Part shown: one piece after another, positions 8,578 through 17,203 of the stretch
How the letters are laid out: each line of letters starts with the position of its first letter
Position numbering within the stretch: the stretch's first letter is position 1
Virus record (IMG/VR): IMGVR_UViG_3300042691_041303
Span: 1-58,275 of that record
Length of the DNA: 58,275 nucleotides
Reading direction: 5' to 3' (one strand)
Source of the DNA: a virus
The notes under the pieces: generated by a model
Database searches by the model: none
Told to the model about the DNA's origin: nothing
Seen by the model: the letters and a program-made list of their open reading frames with translations, nothing else
Made by a program: the position numbers and the translations under genes

Positions 8578-9390
8578 TTACTCCACATTTTCTAGCTCAT
8601 ATTTTATTCCTCTATCTTTTTTAAAATAACATTCTTTTTTTGAAGCGTTGTACCAAAATTTAGATTCTAGTGGGTCAATAAAATATTTTTTATCATTTTT
8701 ATAACTCCAAAATAAAGAGTTTTCTCTCATATTAATTTTTTTGTAACCAATCTTAGGTATTGTCATCATTTTCATGTCATAATATGACATTCTTAGTAGA
8801 AATTCATAGTTAAAAAACATTTTTATACTTGGTTTAAAACCACCGACTGATTTAAAAGATTCTTTTTTAATAACAGATCCAGATAATTGGAAATTAGGGA
8901 AATTTAAAAGTGAGTCATAATCTAAGAATCCCATTTTTTCACTAAAATCTCTAGCCCAAACAGGTTCATTACTAAAATGAATAAATTTATTTTCAGTGTT
9001 CACATCTAGTACAATAGGTAAAAATAAATCAACGTCTGTATAGTGTTTTTTATATTCCACAAAATTATCAAACCATATTGATGAATATACGTCATCTAAT
9101 TCTAGAATTGAAAACCACTCTGTTTCGGTGTTTTCTACGCCTAAATTAACTTGTGAACAAAAATCTGTATCACCCTCGTTTTCAATTATTTTTAATATTT
9201 TTTTAGTATCTTCAGAAAAATCATAAGAATCTAAAATTTCTTTTACTTCACTACCTTTAGGGACAACTATTACTAAAGAATCTACATCCACTTTCTGTTC
9301 CTCAATACTTTTAATTGCGTTAGCAAATAAATCCTTTTCTTTTTCATCTAAAGTAAGGATTGGTAATATTACTGTTAAATTTGTTTCCAT
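8578..9390 (-). CDS. GT2-like (GT-A) glycosyltransferase
   Basis: A 270-residue cytosolic protein. The N-terminus (TVILPILTLDEKE, then SIEEQKVDVDSLVIVVP) and the acidic metal-binding signature SILELDDVYSS (about residues 95-105) fit a GT-A fold family 2 glycosyltransferase. FKSVGGFKPSIKMFFNYEF (about 190-208) corresponds to the usual acceptor-side 'GGF' block. The donor sugar cannot be read. It is followed closely by the sigma gene (3 nt) and preceded by a GT-B glycosyltransferase, apart from the main glycan block. Confidence 0.75.
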   Translation of the reverse strand: METNLTVILPILTLDEKEKDLFANAIKSIEEQKVDVDSLVIVVPKGSEVKEILDSYDFSEDTKKILKIIENEGDTDFCSQVNLGVENTETEWFSILELDDVYSSIWFDNFVEYKKHYTDVDLFLPIVLDVNTENKFIHFSNEPVWARDFSEKMGFLDYDSLLNFPNFQLSGSVIKKESFKSVGGFKPSIKMFFNYEFLLRMSYYDMKMMTIPKIGYKKINMRENSLFWSYKNDKKYFIDPLESKFWYNASKKECYFKKDRGIKYELENVE

Positions 9391-9397
9391 TTTTGTA

Positions 9398-10501
9398 TTA
9401 ATTTTTTTGTTCTTCTACATTATTAACTTCATACTTTTCTAAAGTATCTTTTATTTCTTTTTTTCTACCCTCAAAAATTTCCGTATAAACAGATTCTAAA
9501 ATTTCTTTTTGAACCTCAACCGTATAATTTTTAACCGTATTATCCATTTCAGAAAAAATGTCTGAAGGAACGGAATCTTCTAACCAAGATTGGATGTACT
9601 GGGATAGTAAATCAGGGATAATAACACTATTATCAACCCAAATACCATTTTTTTCTGTTAACCAATCATTAACTAAACTAGGTAGTTTACCAATAACAGG
9701 TGTACCACATGCCATAGATTCTAAGGGGAAAGTACCAAATGCTGCAATATCATCAACCCAAACAGAAATACAAGATTCTTTTAATGCTTCAGAAAAAACA
9801 TCTTTTGTCATACCTCTCATATCTCTAAATGTTACCCATTTTAAATGTGGGTACTTAATATAGAAACTTTTAAAAATTTTAACAGTATCTCTTTGGTCTC
9901 TAGTCATAATAGAGATTATTGGTTTTTTAGGTTTTTCAGATTTTTTAAATCTAGGATCTATTGAAACTGGGATAACGGATGTCTTAACACTGTTATTAAA
10001 TAAACTATCAATGTAATTTTTTTGTTTTTCTGTTGTTGTAATACATTCAGTTATTCCGTAATTAGCCCAAGTTTTACCTGGTTGTAAAGTTTCTGTGATA
10101 TAATCATATGATTGACATAAAACAATTCTTTTACCAGGTAAATTAACAGTTTGTTCCATTACATTAGCGAACAATTCTGGTATTATAATAAAATCCGTCA
10201 TATCAATCTTAACCGTTTTATCTTCTATAGAAGCGTGTGGTAAAGAAGAATAATCAGAACCTAACCAATTTTTAATAAACTCTAATTGTTTAGTTGTGTA
10301 CTCATTTTTTTCATGTAAGACATAGGCTTTATAACCCAGTTCATTTAACATTTTAACATGTTCATAAATGTTAGCGACAGAACCTATCGGTGAACCATTT
10401 GTGTCAATAACAAAAAAATAAATGGAAAAATCTTTTTCCTCCATTTTTGTTAAATTTTTCTTTAAATTCTCTAGAATTTCATCTGTTTTTAAATTATCCA
10501 T
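9398..10501 (-). CDS. GT-B glycosyltransferase (GT4-like)
   Basis: A 367-residue protein. Its C-terminal donor-binding half has the classic E-x7-E-type signature FGTFPLESMACGTPVIG (residues 255-271), followed by NGIWVDNS. The N-terminal half has GSPIGSVANIYEHVKMLNEL, the glycine-rich loop and acceptor helix typical of GT-B enzymes. Retaining transfer from a nucleotide sugar is expected; substrate unknown. It overlaps the upstream gene by 8 nt. It was probably derived from host-type glycan genes but is now embedded among phage genes. Confidence 0.8.
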   Translation of the reverse strand: MDNLKTDEILENLKKNLTKMEEKDFSIYFFVIDTNGSPIGSVANIYEHVKMLNELGYKAYVLHEKNEYTTKQLEFIKNWLGSDYSSLPHASIEDKTVKIDMTDFIIIPELFANVMEQTVNLPGKRIVLCQSYDYITETLQPGKTWANYGITECITTTEKQKNYIDSLFNNSVKTSVIPVSIDPRFKKSEKPKKPIISIMTRDQRDTVKIFKSFYIKYPHLKWVTFRDMRGMTKDVFSEALKESCISVWVDDIAAFGTFPLESMACGTPVIGKLPSLVNDWLTEKNGIWVDNSVIIPDLLSQYIQSWLEDSVPSDIFSEMDNTVKNYTVEVQKEILESVYTEIFEGRKKEIKDTLEKYEVNNVEEQKN

Positions 10502-10844
10502 TTTTCTTTATAATTTTATGTTTTAGTAATGTATTAAATGATAATCTAAAAGGTATTGATAATTGTGTTTCCAATTTTTTCATACCCATAGATTCATCAA
10601 TAATACCATTTTCGTTTAATAATGACTCTAATAAAGCTTTAACAACTTCCCATTTAGCAACATCCATCATTTGAGCGTTACTAACAATAATATGTTCGGG
10701 TCCGTTATTTTCTAACTCTTCTTTTTCTGATTCCCCGTAACCATCTAATATCTCATCTATTGATGGTTCTATTTTAATTAATTCAGAAATTTTATCTAAA
10801 TCAATAAAATATTCTTCATTTGCGATGCTAAATAATCCTTCCAT
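10494..10844 (-). CDS. Hypothetical acidic protein
   Basis: A 116-residue protein with an acidic N-terminal half (DLDKISELIKIEPS, then GESEKEELENNG) and a helical C-terminal half (VVKALLESLLNENG) ending in a basic KHKIIKKNG. No family recognised. It overlaps the GT-B gene by 8 nt. Confidence 0.6.
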   Translation of the reverse strand: MEGLFSIANEEYFIDLDKISELIKIEPSIDEILDGYGESEKEELENNGPEHIIVSNAQMMDVAKWEVVKALLESLLNENGIIDESMGMKKLETQLSIPFRLSFNTLLKHKIIKKNG

Positions 10845-10882
10845 ATGGTTATATTTAATATGTTTTTAAAATTTGTAAACTT

Positions 10883-11554
10883 TTATTTAACAAGTAAATT
10901 AGAAATTTCTTCTATAAAATCATTGTCTAACTCTTTTATTGTTTTAAAAACAAAATCACTATCGTATGAGTCGTTATAATTTTTATTTATTTTAATACAA
11001 ATTTTATTTTTTGGTTTACTGTTTATTATTTCTGGTCTATCTGTAACCATAACATCTACTAAATCCCAACAAGATTTAAAATCTGTGACAAAATTTACGT
11101 TTTGTATCATACATTTTGTTTTTGATAAGAAAAAAAACGTAGAGGGTACTGATAACCCTATTTCACGACTTATTAAATAAAATTCATGTTTGGGGTTATC
11201 TATTATTAATTGATTTAATGTTTGTACAGCCGAATTAATTTCTTCATCAGCATAACCAAATATTTCTAAAGTACATTTATTATATAAAAAATCCTCAACA
11301 GTTACCTTATCTATTTTTTTTTCTAATTTTGTTTGATCCTCAGAAACTAAAAAATCTTTTTCATTAAAATTTACATCAAACTCTATTTCACCTTGTTTTA
11401 CTTCTTCTTCTGGGAATTTTAACCATTTATCTAAATCATAATCTAAAACTTGTATCTCATCTTCTTCTGATTCTGAAAAATATTTTTTATGTACCTCTTC
11501 TACTCTACCTAAAAAATTTCTTAAAACACCGTCTATTGAAAACCCTATTTTCAT
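10883..11554 (-). CDS. HAD-like protein with altered nucleophile motif
   Basis: A 223-residue protein. The start MKIGFSIDGVLRNFLGRVEE corresponds to HAD motif I (hhDxDGV) of phage nucleotidase-like proteins, but the nucleophilic Asp is Ser (residue 6) while the second Asp (residue 8) is kept. A motif-II-like YLISREIG occurs near residues 126-133, and a degenerate VMVTDRPEIIN near 168-178. A large acidic insertion (residues 28-75) follows motif I. It is probably catalytically inactive or uses another mechanism, perhaps a binding or regulatory protein. It lies 1 nt after phoH. Confidence 0.6.
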   Translation of the reverse strand: MKIGFSIDGVLRNFLGRVEEVHKKYFSESEEDEIQVLDYDLDKWLKFPEEEVKQGEIEFDVNFNEKDFLVSEDQTKLEKKIDKVTVEDFLYNKCTLEIFGYADEEINSAVQTLNQLIIDNPKHEFYLISREIGLSVPSTFFFLSKTKCMIQNVNFVTDFKSCWDLVDVMVTDRPEIINSKPKNKICIKINKNYNDSYDSDFVFKTIKELDNDFIEEISNLLVK

Positions 11555-11555
11555 A

Positions 11556-12311
11556 TTAATTTTTTCTTTTAGTTGTTGGTATCCTGCCGTCAGCTATAGC
11601 TTTTTCGTAGTTATCTATTATTTTAATTAACAAAGGGTCTCTTACAATATCTGTTCTATCAAATTTAAAGTGAAACATTTGTTCATCTTCACCTAAGATA
11701 TCGTTAATAAAAAAATCTAAAGCAACATATTTTTCATTTATATCGTTTTGCCTAGAATCACCAATTATTGTTATTTTAGAACCTTGACCAAACCTAGTGA
11801 TTGTGGTCATTAATTGTTTGATGTCAGCGTTTTGCATTTCATCACAAATAATAAAACAGTTTTTAAAAGTTCTACCTCTCATATAAGCTATTGGTTCAAA
11901 TTTAATAGTACCATTGTCAATAAACATTTTTAAAGTTTTACCATCTAACATTTCTACTAAATTGTCCAAGAAAGACTCCATATATGGTTGTACTTTATCT
12001 TTTTCTGAACCAGGTAAAAAACCTAAATCTTCCCCTGAGGTCTCTAGTGGTTTAACTAAAATAATTCTTTTAACTTCACCCTTTTGTAGAGCTTTAACAG
12101 CGGCCCAACAAGCTGTAAATGTTTTTGATGTACCAGGAGGACCAACGATTGTTGATATTCTAGTATCTTTTATTCCGTTAAATAATTCGTATTGTTTTTC
12201 AGATAGTTTGACTGTTTTGTAAGAACCAAATTCTTTATTTATTGAGTCATTATTCAAATACTCATCGTAAGCATCTTGTGTATTTATTTTATTTTTTCTA
12301 CGATTTGTCAT
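11556..12311 (-). CDS. phoH: PhoH-like ATPase
   Basis: A 251-residue P-loop ATPase. Walker A GPPGTSKT is at residues 57-64 and Walker B FIICDEMQ at 153-160. The PhoH-specific block LVKPLETSGEDLGFLPG is at 85-101, and IIGDSRQND follows at about 178. PhoH proteins are common in large phages of many hosts; the family is linked to RNA metabolism, but the phage role is unproven. There is no KH or PIN domain; the N-terminal 35 residues are a charged leader. It lies 3 nt after the GDP-fucose synthase gene, at the boundary of the glycan block. Confidence 0.9.
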   Translation of the reverse strand: MTNRRKNKINTQDAYDEYLNNDSINKEFGSYKTVKLSEKQYELFNGIKDTRISTIVGPPGTSKTFTACWAAVKALQKGEVKRIILVKPLETSGEDLGFLPGSEKDKVQPYMESFLDNLVEMLDGKTLKMFIDNGTIKFEPIAYMRGRTFKNCFIICDEMQNADIKQLMTTITRFGQGSKITIIGDSRQNDINEKYVALDFFINDILGEDEQMFHFKFDRTDIVRDPLLIKIIDNYEKAIADGRIPTTKRKN

Positions 12312-12314
12312 ATA

Positions 12315-13229
12315 TTATTTTCTTATAATATTATAGTATTTTTCAAAATACTCAATAGTTTCTTTTAATCCATCATAAAGTGGTGTAAACTTAAAGTCTG
12401 GTAAATATGATTTTATTTTAGAATTATCACTAGGTTTTCTATATTGCCCATCAGTTTTTTTATTATCCCAAACAACATCTCCTTTAAAATTCATTAGTTC
12501 GATAATTATATCAACAACCTCTTTTATTGATATCTCATTAGAGGTTGATAAAATTATTGGTTCCTCTTCTTCATAATTTTCTAAAACCCATTCAGTTAAT
12601 TTTGCCACATCTCGACTAAAAATAAACTCCCTTAAAGGTTTTCCTGTCCCCCAAATTGTAAGGTTAGTTTTATTTTCCCTCGCCAAATAACATTTATGTA
12701 TTAATGATGGTATAACATGACCGTTTTCGATATCATAATTATCATTAGGTCCATAAATATTTGTGGGAATAACTGATTTGTAGTTAAGACCATATTGTTC
12801 CCTATATGCCCTTATTTGAATATCAGCCATTCTTTTAGCGTAAGCATAAGCATCATTTGAAAAATGTGGGGGTCCTAAATGGATTTTAGATTCGTTTAAA
12901 GGATAATCCACATTGTGCGGAAAAACACAAGTAGATAAAAAAGAAACTAATTTTTTAACCCCATATTTTCTTGCTGATTCTATAACGTTTGTGTTTATCA
13001 TGATATTATCATAAAAAAACTCACCCTTGTACTTCATGTTACCACCAACACCACCGACTTTGCCAGCACAATGAATAACACCATCAAAACTATTACTATT
13101 AAAAAAATTATTAACCTGATTTGTGTTTCTAAAATCAACATCAACTGATGTGGGTTTGATGTATTTTTTTTGAACAAACTCAGTTCCTACTAAACCGTAA
13201 CCACCAGTAACTAATATTTTATTTTCCAT
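12315..13229 (-). CDS. fcl: GDP-L-fucose synthase
   Basis: A 304-residue short-chain dehydrogenase/reductase. The NADP(H) loop GGYGLVG is at residues 9-15. The catalytic Ser-Tyr-Lys set is present as STC (99-101) and YAYAK (128-132). The block FDGVIHCAGKVGGVGGNM is typical of GDP-fucose synthase (WcaG/Fcl). It epimerises and reduces GDP-4-keto-6-deoxymannose to GDP-L-fucose, directly after the product of gmd, whose gene overlaps this one by 11 nt upstream. Family length is about 310-320, so it looks complete. Confidence 0.9.
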   Translation of the reverse strand: MENKILVTGGYGLVGTEFVQKKYIKPTSVDVDFRNTNQVNNFFNSNSFDGVIHCAGKVGGVGGNMKYKGEFFYDNIMINTNVIESARKYGVKKLVSFLSTCVFPHNVDYPLNESKIHLGPPHFSNDAYAYAKRMADIQIRAYREQYGLNYKSVIPTNIYGPNDNYDIENGHVIPSLIHKCYLARENKTNLTIWGTGKPLREFIFSRDVAKLTEWVLENYEEEEPIILSTSNEISIKEVVDIIIELMNFKGDVVWDNKKTDGQYRKPSDNSKIKSYLPDFKFTPLYDGLKETIEYFEKYYNIIRK

Positions 13230-14196
13230 AATATTTTAACCAATATTCTATCATTTCATCCAGCATAGTCTCAAATGTATATTGAGGTTGCCAATTTAAT
13301 TGATTCCTTAATTTTGATGAGTCCCCTTTTAAATTTTCTAATTCTTCAGGTCTAAAATGTTTTTCATCAACAACAATATAATCTAAATAATTTAAACCCA
13401 ATGAACTGAATGTATATTCACACAAATCTTTTACTGAATGGGAAACTCCTGTTGAACACACGTAATCGTCTGGTTTATCTGTTTGTAACATTAACCACAT
13501 TGCTTCAACATAATCTTTAGCGTGACCCCAATCTCTAGTTGCGGATAAATTACCAATGTGTAACTTATCTTGTAATCCTAAACTAATTCTAACGGCTGCT
13601 TTAACTACTTTATTAGTAACAAAATTGGTTCCTCTTCTTGGTGACTCGTGATTAAAAAGTATACCATTCCAAATTTTCATTCCATACGAGTTTCTATAGT
13701 TTCTACAAATATTATAAGAAAAAACTTTTGCACAACCATAAGGAGAAACAGGATTCATTGGTGTTGTTTCCCTTTGGTATCCGTCATCATCAATATTATT
13801 ACCGAACATTTCTGAAGAAGATGCTTGATATAGTTTAGAGTGGGGGGAAACCATTCTTATAGCTTCTAACATATTTAGAGTCCCGATACCTGTCGCATTT
13901 GCCGTGTATAGTGGTTGATCAAATGAAATTCTAACGTGAGATTGTGCTGCTAAATTATAAATTTCATCAGGTTGTACTTTTTGTAGTACTCTTATTAATG
14001 ATGCCATATCTGTTAAATCAGCATATTCTAAATTAACCTTATTACTATCTCTTAAGTGGTCTATTCTTGATGACTGTGTTTCAGATACGGAATTTCTTTT
14101 TACAGTACCCCAAACGTCATAATTTTTTTTTATTAAAAATTCTGCTAAATATGAACCATCTTGTCCATTTATCCCGGTTATAAGTGCTTTTTTCAT
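13219..14196 (-). CDS. gmd: GDP-mannose 4,6-dehydratase
   Basis: A 325-residue extended SDR enzyme. It has GINGQDGSYLAEF with the Rossmann glycine loop (residues 8-14), SSSEMFG (126-132) with the catalytic Ser/Thr-Glu region, and YGCAK (153-157) with catalytic Tyr and Lys. The GMD-specific NHESPRRGTNFVTNKV follows. It converts GDP-D-mannose to GDP-4-keto-6-deoxymannose, the branch point to GDP-fucose, GDP-perosamine and related sugars. It is slightly shorter than many bacterial GMDs (about 340-370) but keeps every motif. Cytosolic; needs NADP. The 11-nt overlap with fcl supports coupled expression. Confidence 0.93.
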   Translation of the reverse strand: MKKALITGINGQDGSYLAEFLIKKNYDVWGTVKRNSVSETQSSRIDHLRDSNKVNLEYADLTDMASLIRVLQKVQPDEIYNLAAQSHVRISFDQPLYTANATGIGTLNMLEAIRMVSPHSKLYQASSSEMFGNNIDDDGYQRETTPMNPVSPYGCAKVFSYNICRNYRNSYGMKIWNGILFNHESPRRGTNFVTNKVVKAAVRISLGLQDKLHIGNLSATRDWGHAKDYVEAMWLMLQTDKPDDYVCSTGVSHSVKDLCEYTFSSLGLNYLDYIVVDEKHFRPEELENLKGDSSKLRNQLNWQPQYTFETMLDEMIEYWLKYYGK

Positions 14197-14199
14197 TTT

Positions 14200-15129
14200 T
14201 TATAAAGTTTTTTTGTAGTACTCAATGGTGTTTTTAATACCTTCATTTTGTTCAGTAAAAACAAAATATGGAAAATATTTTTTAAATAACTTATTTGACA
14301 TAATTTTTTTTGGTGCTCCGTCTTTTTTTGTTAAATCATAATTTATCTTAAAATTAGTTTTTAATATTGATTGTACGATATTAACAGAATCTTTAATAGA
14401 AAAACCCATTTCTTGACCTATATTAATAGGGTTTGGTAGGTTATGTAAATTTTTATCTATAATTAATTTTATTAACTTTGCAACATCCTCCATATAAACC
14501 CATTCTCTAATTGGTGTACCTGAACCCCATATATTAAACTCATCATCACCATTTTTAATAGATTTAAGTAGTCTAATAATAATACCATTCATTGCGTGTG
14601 TTTTTTCTTCATCTAAATAATCAAAAGGACCATATGCATTAGGTACCAATAAGTTTATACTTTTAATATTATATTTTTTTCTATAACATTCTGATAATAT
14701 AAAACCAATTTTTTTAGAACTACCGTAGGACTCTACAGATTCATGTAAAGGACCTTGCCACCAATTTTCCTCCGATAAAATTTCAAAATTATCACCAGGA
14801 TAAGAACAATTAGCTAAAGGATTTATTAAAATAATATTTTTGTCAACATCGTTAATAGCTTTAAAAATATTAATATACATTAAAGTATTGTCACTACAAA
14901 TTTCAGGTGACATTTTAGAAACATAACCAACACCACCAACATGTGCTGCAGCGTTTATTATAACATTTGGTTTAATTTTTTTAATTTTTTCTAAAAAAAT
15001 TTCATAATTTAATATGTCACAACCAGTTCTCCTTGATTCTAAAAAAATTTCGTAATCGGTATTTTTAAAAACCTCACTTAAATTTTTACCCATAAAACCA
15101 AAACCACCTAAAATTAAAATTTTTTTCAT
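14200..15129 (-). CDS. Second GDP-fucose-synthase-like epimerase/reductase
   Basis: A 309-residue SDR protein, diverged from the fcl product at 12315-13229. GGFGFMG is at residues 8-14, NCSYPGD at 107-113 and catalytic YGSSK at 135-139. AAAHVGGVGYVSKMSPE is the Fcl-like substrate loop. The NCSYPG motif and GPLHESVESYG are shared with GDP-4-keto-6-deoxysugar epimerase/reductases. It may make a second deoxysugar (for example a GDP-fucose isomer, GDP-rhamnose or GDP-colitose-type product) rather than duplicate Fcl. It overlaps the downstream gene as ATGA. Confidence 0.78.
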   Translation of the reverse strand: MKKILILGGFGFMGKNLSEVFKNTDYEIFLESRRTGCDILNYEIFLEKIKKIKPNVIINAAAHVGGVGYVSKMSPEICSDNTLMYINIFKAINDVDKNIILINPLANCSYPGDNFEILSEENWWQGPLHESVESYGSSKKIGFILSECYRKKYNIKSINLLVPNAYGPFDYLDEEKTHAMNGIIIRLLKSIKNGDDEFNIWGSGTPIREWVYMEDVAKLIKLIIDKNLHNLPNPINIGQEMGFSIKDSVNIVQSILKTNFKINYDLTKKDGAPKKIMSNKLFKKYFPYFVFTEQNEGIKNTIEYYKKTL

Positions 15130-15950
15130 TTAGAATTTCTAGTTAAATTTATTATAGTAGGATAATTAGATTTATTATCTTCTATTATTTGTGGATACTG
15201 TTCAAAAGTACCGTATTTATAACCACCATTAGATATAAATCTATTATAATTTTCTAATGTGTAAACATTGTTTGTGGCTTTTACTATTTCCTCCTCACCA
15301 AATTGACAAGGATTTCTATAAGGGTATAGTCCATATTTTTTAGCCATTATAGAAATTAAAGATTCATCGTGTCTATGGTCTCTAAAATTAGGATAATTAG
15401 GTAAACCACATTCATTAGGTGAATCAGTTATTATTCTATAGTCTTGTCCGTATTTTAATAATTCATTAAAAAACTTAATTGACGTTTTATCTTTTTTAAA
15501 CATAAAAAACCCACCTACTCTTTGACCTGTATCTGTATATTTTGGTTCATCTGAATTAGTATAAACAAAAGCATCCCTTTTTGTCCAAAAAGAAGATTTA
15601 TGTAACTGTAAAAAAGTCATAATAGATAGGTTATCCCTATTAAAAACCTCCACCATTGGGTTAATTGAATTAATAAATTCTGAACCACTATCACAATAAA
15701 AAATTATATCTTCCTCACTTATAGCTGGGTCATTTAATAATTTTACCGCAAAATAGTATTTCCATAACCAATAACCAGCCCCTCTAGGTTGATCTAGTAT
15801 ATGTTTATTTTTTTTATAAAATTCAGTATCTATATCATTAAATCTGAATTGATAGACCCTATCAAACCCACCCACTTTTAAACCTGTTTCTGAGTTATTT
15901 ATTTGTGAATTTAAAAATCTATTATGTGCGTAATTAAAAAGTATTTTCAT
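15126..15950 (-). CDS. Putative glycosyltransferase (GT-A-like)
   Basis: A 274-residue cytosolic protein. It contains RGAGYWLWKYYFAVKLL, IIFYCDSGSEFINSI (with a possible metal-binding Asp), FWTKRDAFVY, and GFFMFKKDKTSIKFF. These resemble uncharacterised nucleotide-sugar transferases of capsule and O-antigen loci. No classical DxD is present and the donor is unknown. Its overlap with both neighbours in the glycan block supports a glycan role. Confidence 0.62.
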   Translation of the reverse strand: MKILFNYAHNRFLNSQINNSETGLKVGGFDRVYQFRFNDIDTEFYKKNKHILDQPRGAGYWLWKYYFAVKLLNDPAISEEDIIFYCDSGSEFINSINPMVEVFNRDNLSIMTFLQLHKSSFWTKRDAFVYTNSDEPKYTDTGQRVGGFFMFKKDKTSIKFFNELLKYGQDYRIITDSPNECGLPNYPNFRDHRHDESLISIMAKKYGLYPYRNPCQFGEEEIVKATNNVYTLENYNRFISNGGYKYGTFEQYPQIIEDNKSNYPTIINLTRNSK

Positions 15951-16509
15951 TTTTATAAAAATTTTTAAATATTTCTGTATTTTTTATTTTATTGATATTT
16001 CTAGTTTTTAAAAATTTAGCCGGGATTCCTATGTACAAGCTCCAAGGTAAAAAATCCATTTTTCTTAATAAGCTATAAGAACCACAAGCAAAACCGTCTG
16101 GTAAAAACACACCAGGTAATAAACAAGAATGCGAACCAACAGTAACAAAATTAGCTATACTAACATCAGATATTTCACCACCAAATTGATCTTTAACATC
16201 TACTGAAGGTAAATCGAGGGAAACATCTGTATAATCACTAGATGCACAATGTATAGAAGAGTGATTTGATATTGTAGAATAATCCCCCATTTTAAATTTA
16301 CCCGCACCACCAGATATTGAGACGTGTGAAGCTATGTGGCAATTTTTACCTATTTCTATAGGGCAGGAAATATACGCAAAATCGTCAATAATTGTATTGT
16401 CACCTATTACACATTCTTCAGGTTTTCTAATTCTAACAGTTTTACCTATTATTACGTTTTTACCACAATATTTTAATTTTTTTTTATCAAAAAATATATT
16501 ATCACTCAT
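15934..16509 (-). CDS. Left-handed beta-helix acyltransferase
   Basis: A 191-residue protein with imperfect hexapeptide repeats from about residue 15 to 165: IIGKTVRIRKPEECVIGDNT, IEIGKNCHIASHVSISGG, VTVGSHSCLLPGVFLPDG. The end SLYIGIPAKFLK is the usual cap of sugar O- or N-acetyltransferases. It probably acetylates a sugar in the glycan made here, possibly the amino sugar made with the DegT-type enzyme; that pairing is inference. The start ATG at 16509 lies within the upstream methyltransferase gene (8-nt overlap). Confidence 0.82.
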   Translation of the reverse strand: MSDNIFFDKKKLKYCGKNVIIGKTVRIRKPEECVIGDNTIIDDFAYISCPIEIGKNCHIASHVSISGGAGKFKMGDYSTISNHSSIHCASSDYTDVSLDLPSVDVKDQFGGEISDVSIANFVTVGSHSCLLPGVFLPDGFACGSYSLLRKMDFLPWSLYIGIPAKFLKTRNINKIKNTEIFKNFYKNENTF

Positions 16510-17203
16510 TTTTTTTGGCTAATAAATTACAATAATTAATAGATTTTGTTTTTTCATATACACTTTCATTGGTTAAATCTAAAGATTTAATACTATCATT
16601 TTCTATTATATAAAATTTAAAACCTTTTGATAGAAGTGAAACAATGTCTTTAAGTTCACAATTAGAACTAGAGTAGGTACCGATACCATATTCAAATATT
16701 ATGTTATTAACAATATCTATTTTTTCTTCTAACCCTTTTATAACTTTATACTCATAACCCTCAACATCTATTTTAATTAAATCTATTTTTTTAATATCAT
16801 TATTTTTAATGTAATCAACTAGTTTTAAACAACTAATTTTTTCTGTTATGCCATTTATTACTCTATGATCACCGTTTTTATCCCATATATAAGTAAAATT
16901 TAATCTTTTATTTATACTTTCAGACTCTTTAAAAATTTCAACCTCTTCTTCACAATCAGATAAACAATATTTGTTAATTATCACATTATTAAAACTTGAA
17001 TACTCTTTGTATAATTTATCTACATTATAAGATATTGGTTCAAAAAGATGGTATTCTGAATTTTTGTTTAAAAGAGGAATTTTACTATCTCTCGCACCCA
17101 CATCAAAAACAATACTATTATCTTTTATAATGTTATTTATTAATGATAATTCAGCATAAGTTTCCGAATTATCATTTTTTACTAATTTTTCTAATTCACT
17201 CAT
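16502..17203 (-). CDS. FkbM-family methyltransferase
   Basis: A 233-residue SAM-dependent methyltransferase. FDVGARDSKIPLL is the SAM-binding motif I, and IDLIKIDVEGYEYKVIKG is the FkbM hallmark. The likely start is the ATG at 17203, overlapping the stop of the aminotransferase gene as TAATG; a TTG six bases upstream is possible but less likely. FkbM proteins O-methylate sugars or other small acceptors. It probably caps or modifies the glycan. Confidence 0.82.
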   Translation of the reverse strand: MSELEKLVKNDNSETYAELSLINNIIKDNSIVFDVGARDSKIPLLNKNSEYHLFEPISYNVDKLYKEYSSFNNVIINKYCLSDCEEEVEIFKESESINKRLNFTYIWDKNGDHRVINGITEKISCLKLVDYIKNNDIKKIDLIKIDVEGYEYKVIKGLEEKIDIVNNIIFEYGIGTYSSSNCELKDIVSLLSKGFKFYIIENDSIKSLDLTNESVYEKTKSINYCNLLAKKNE

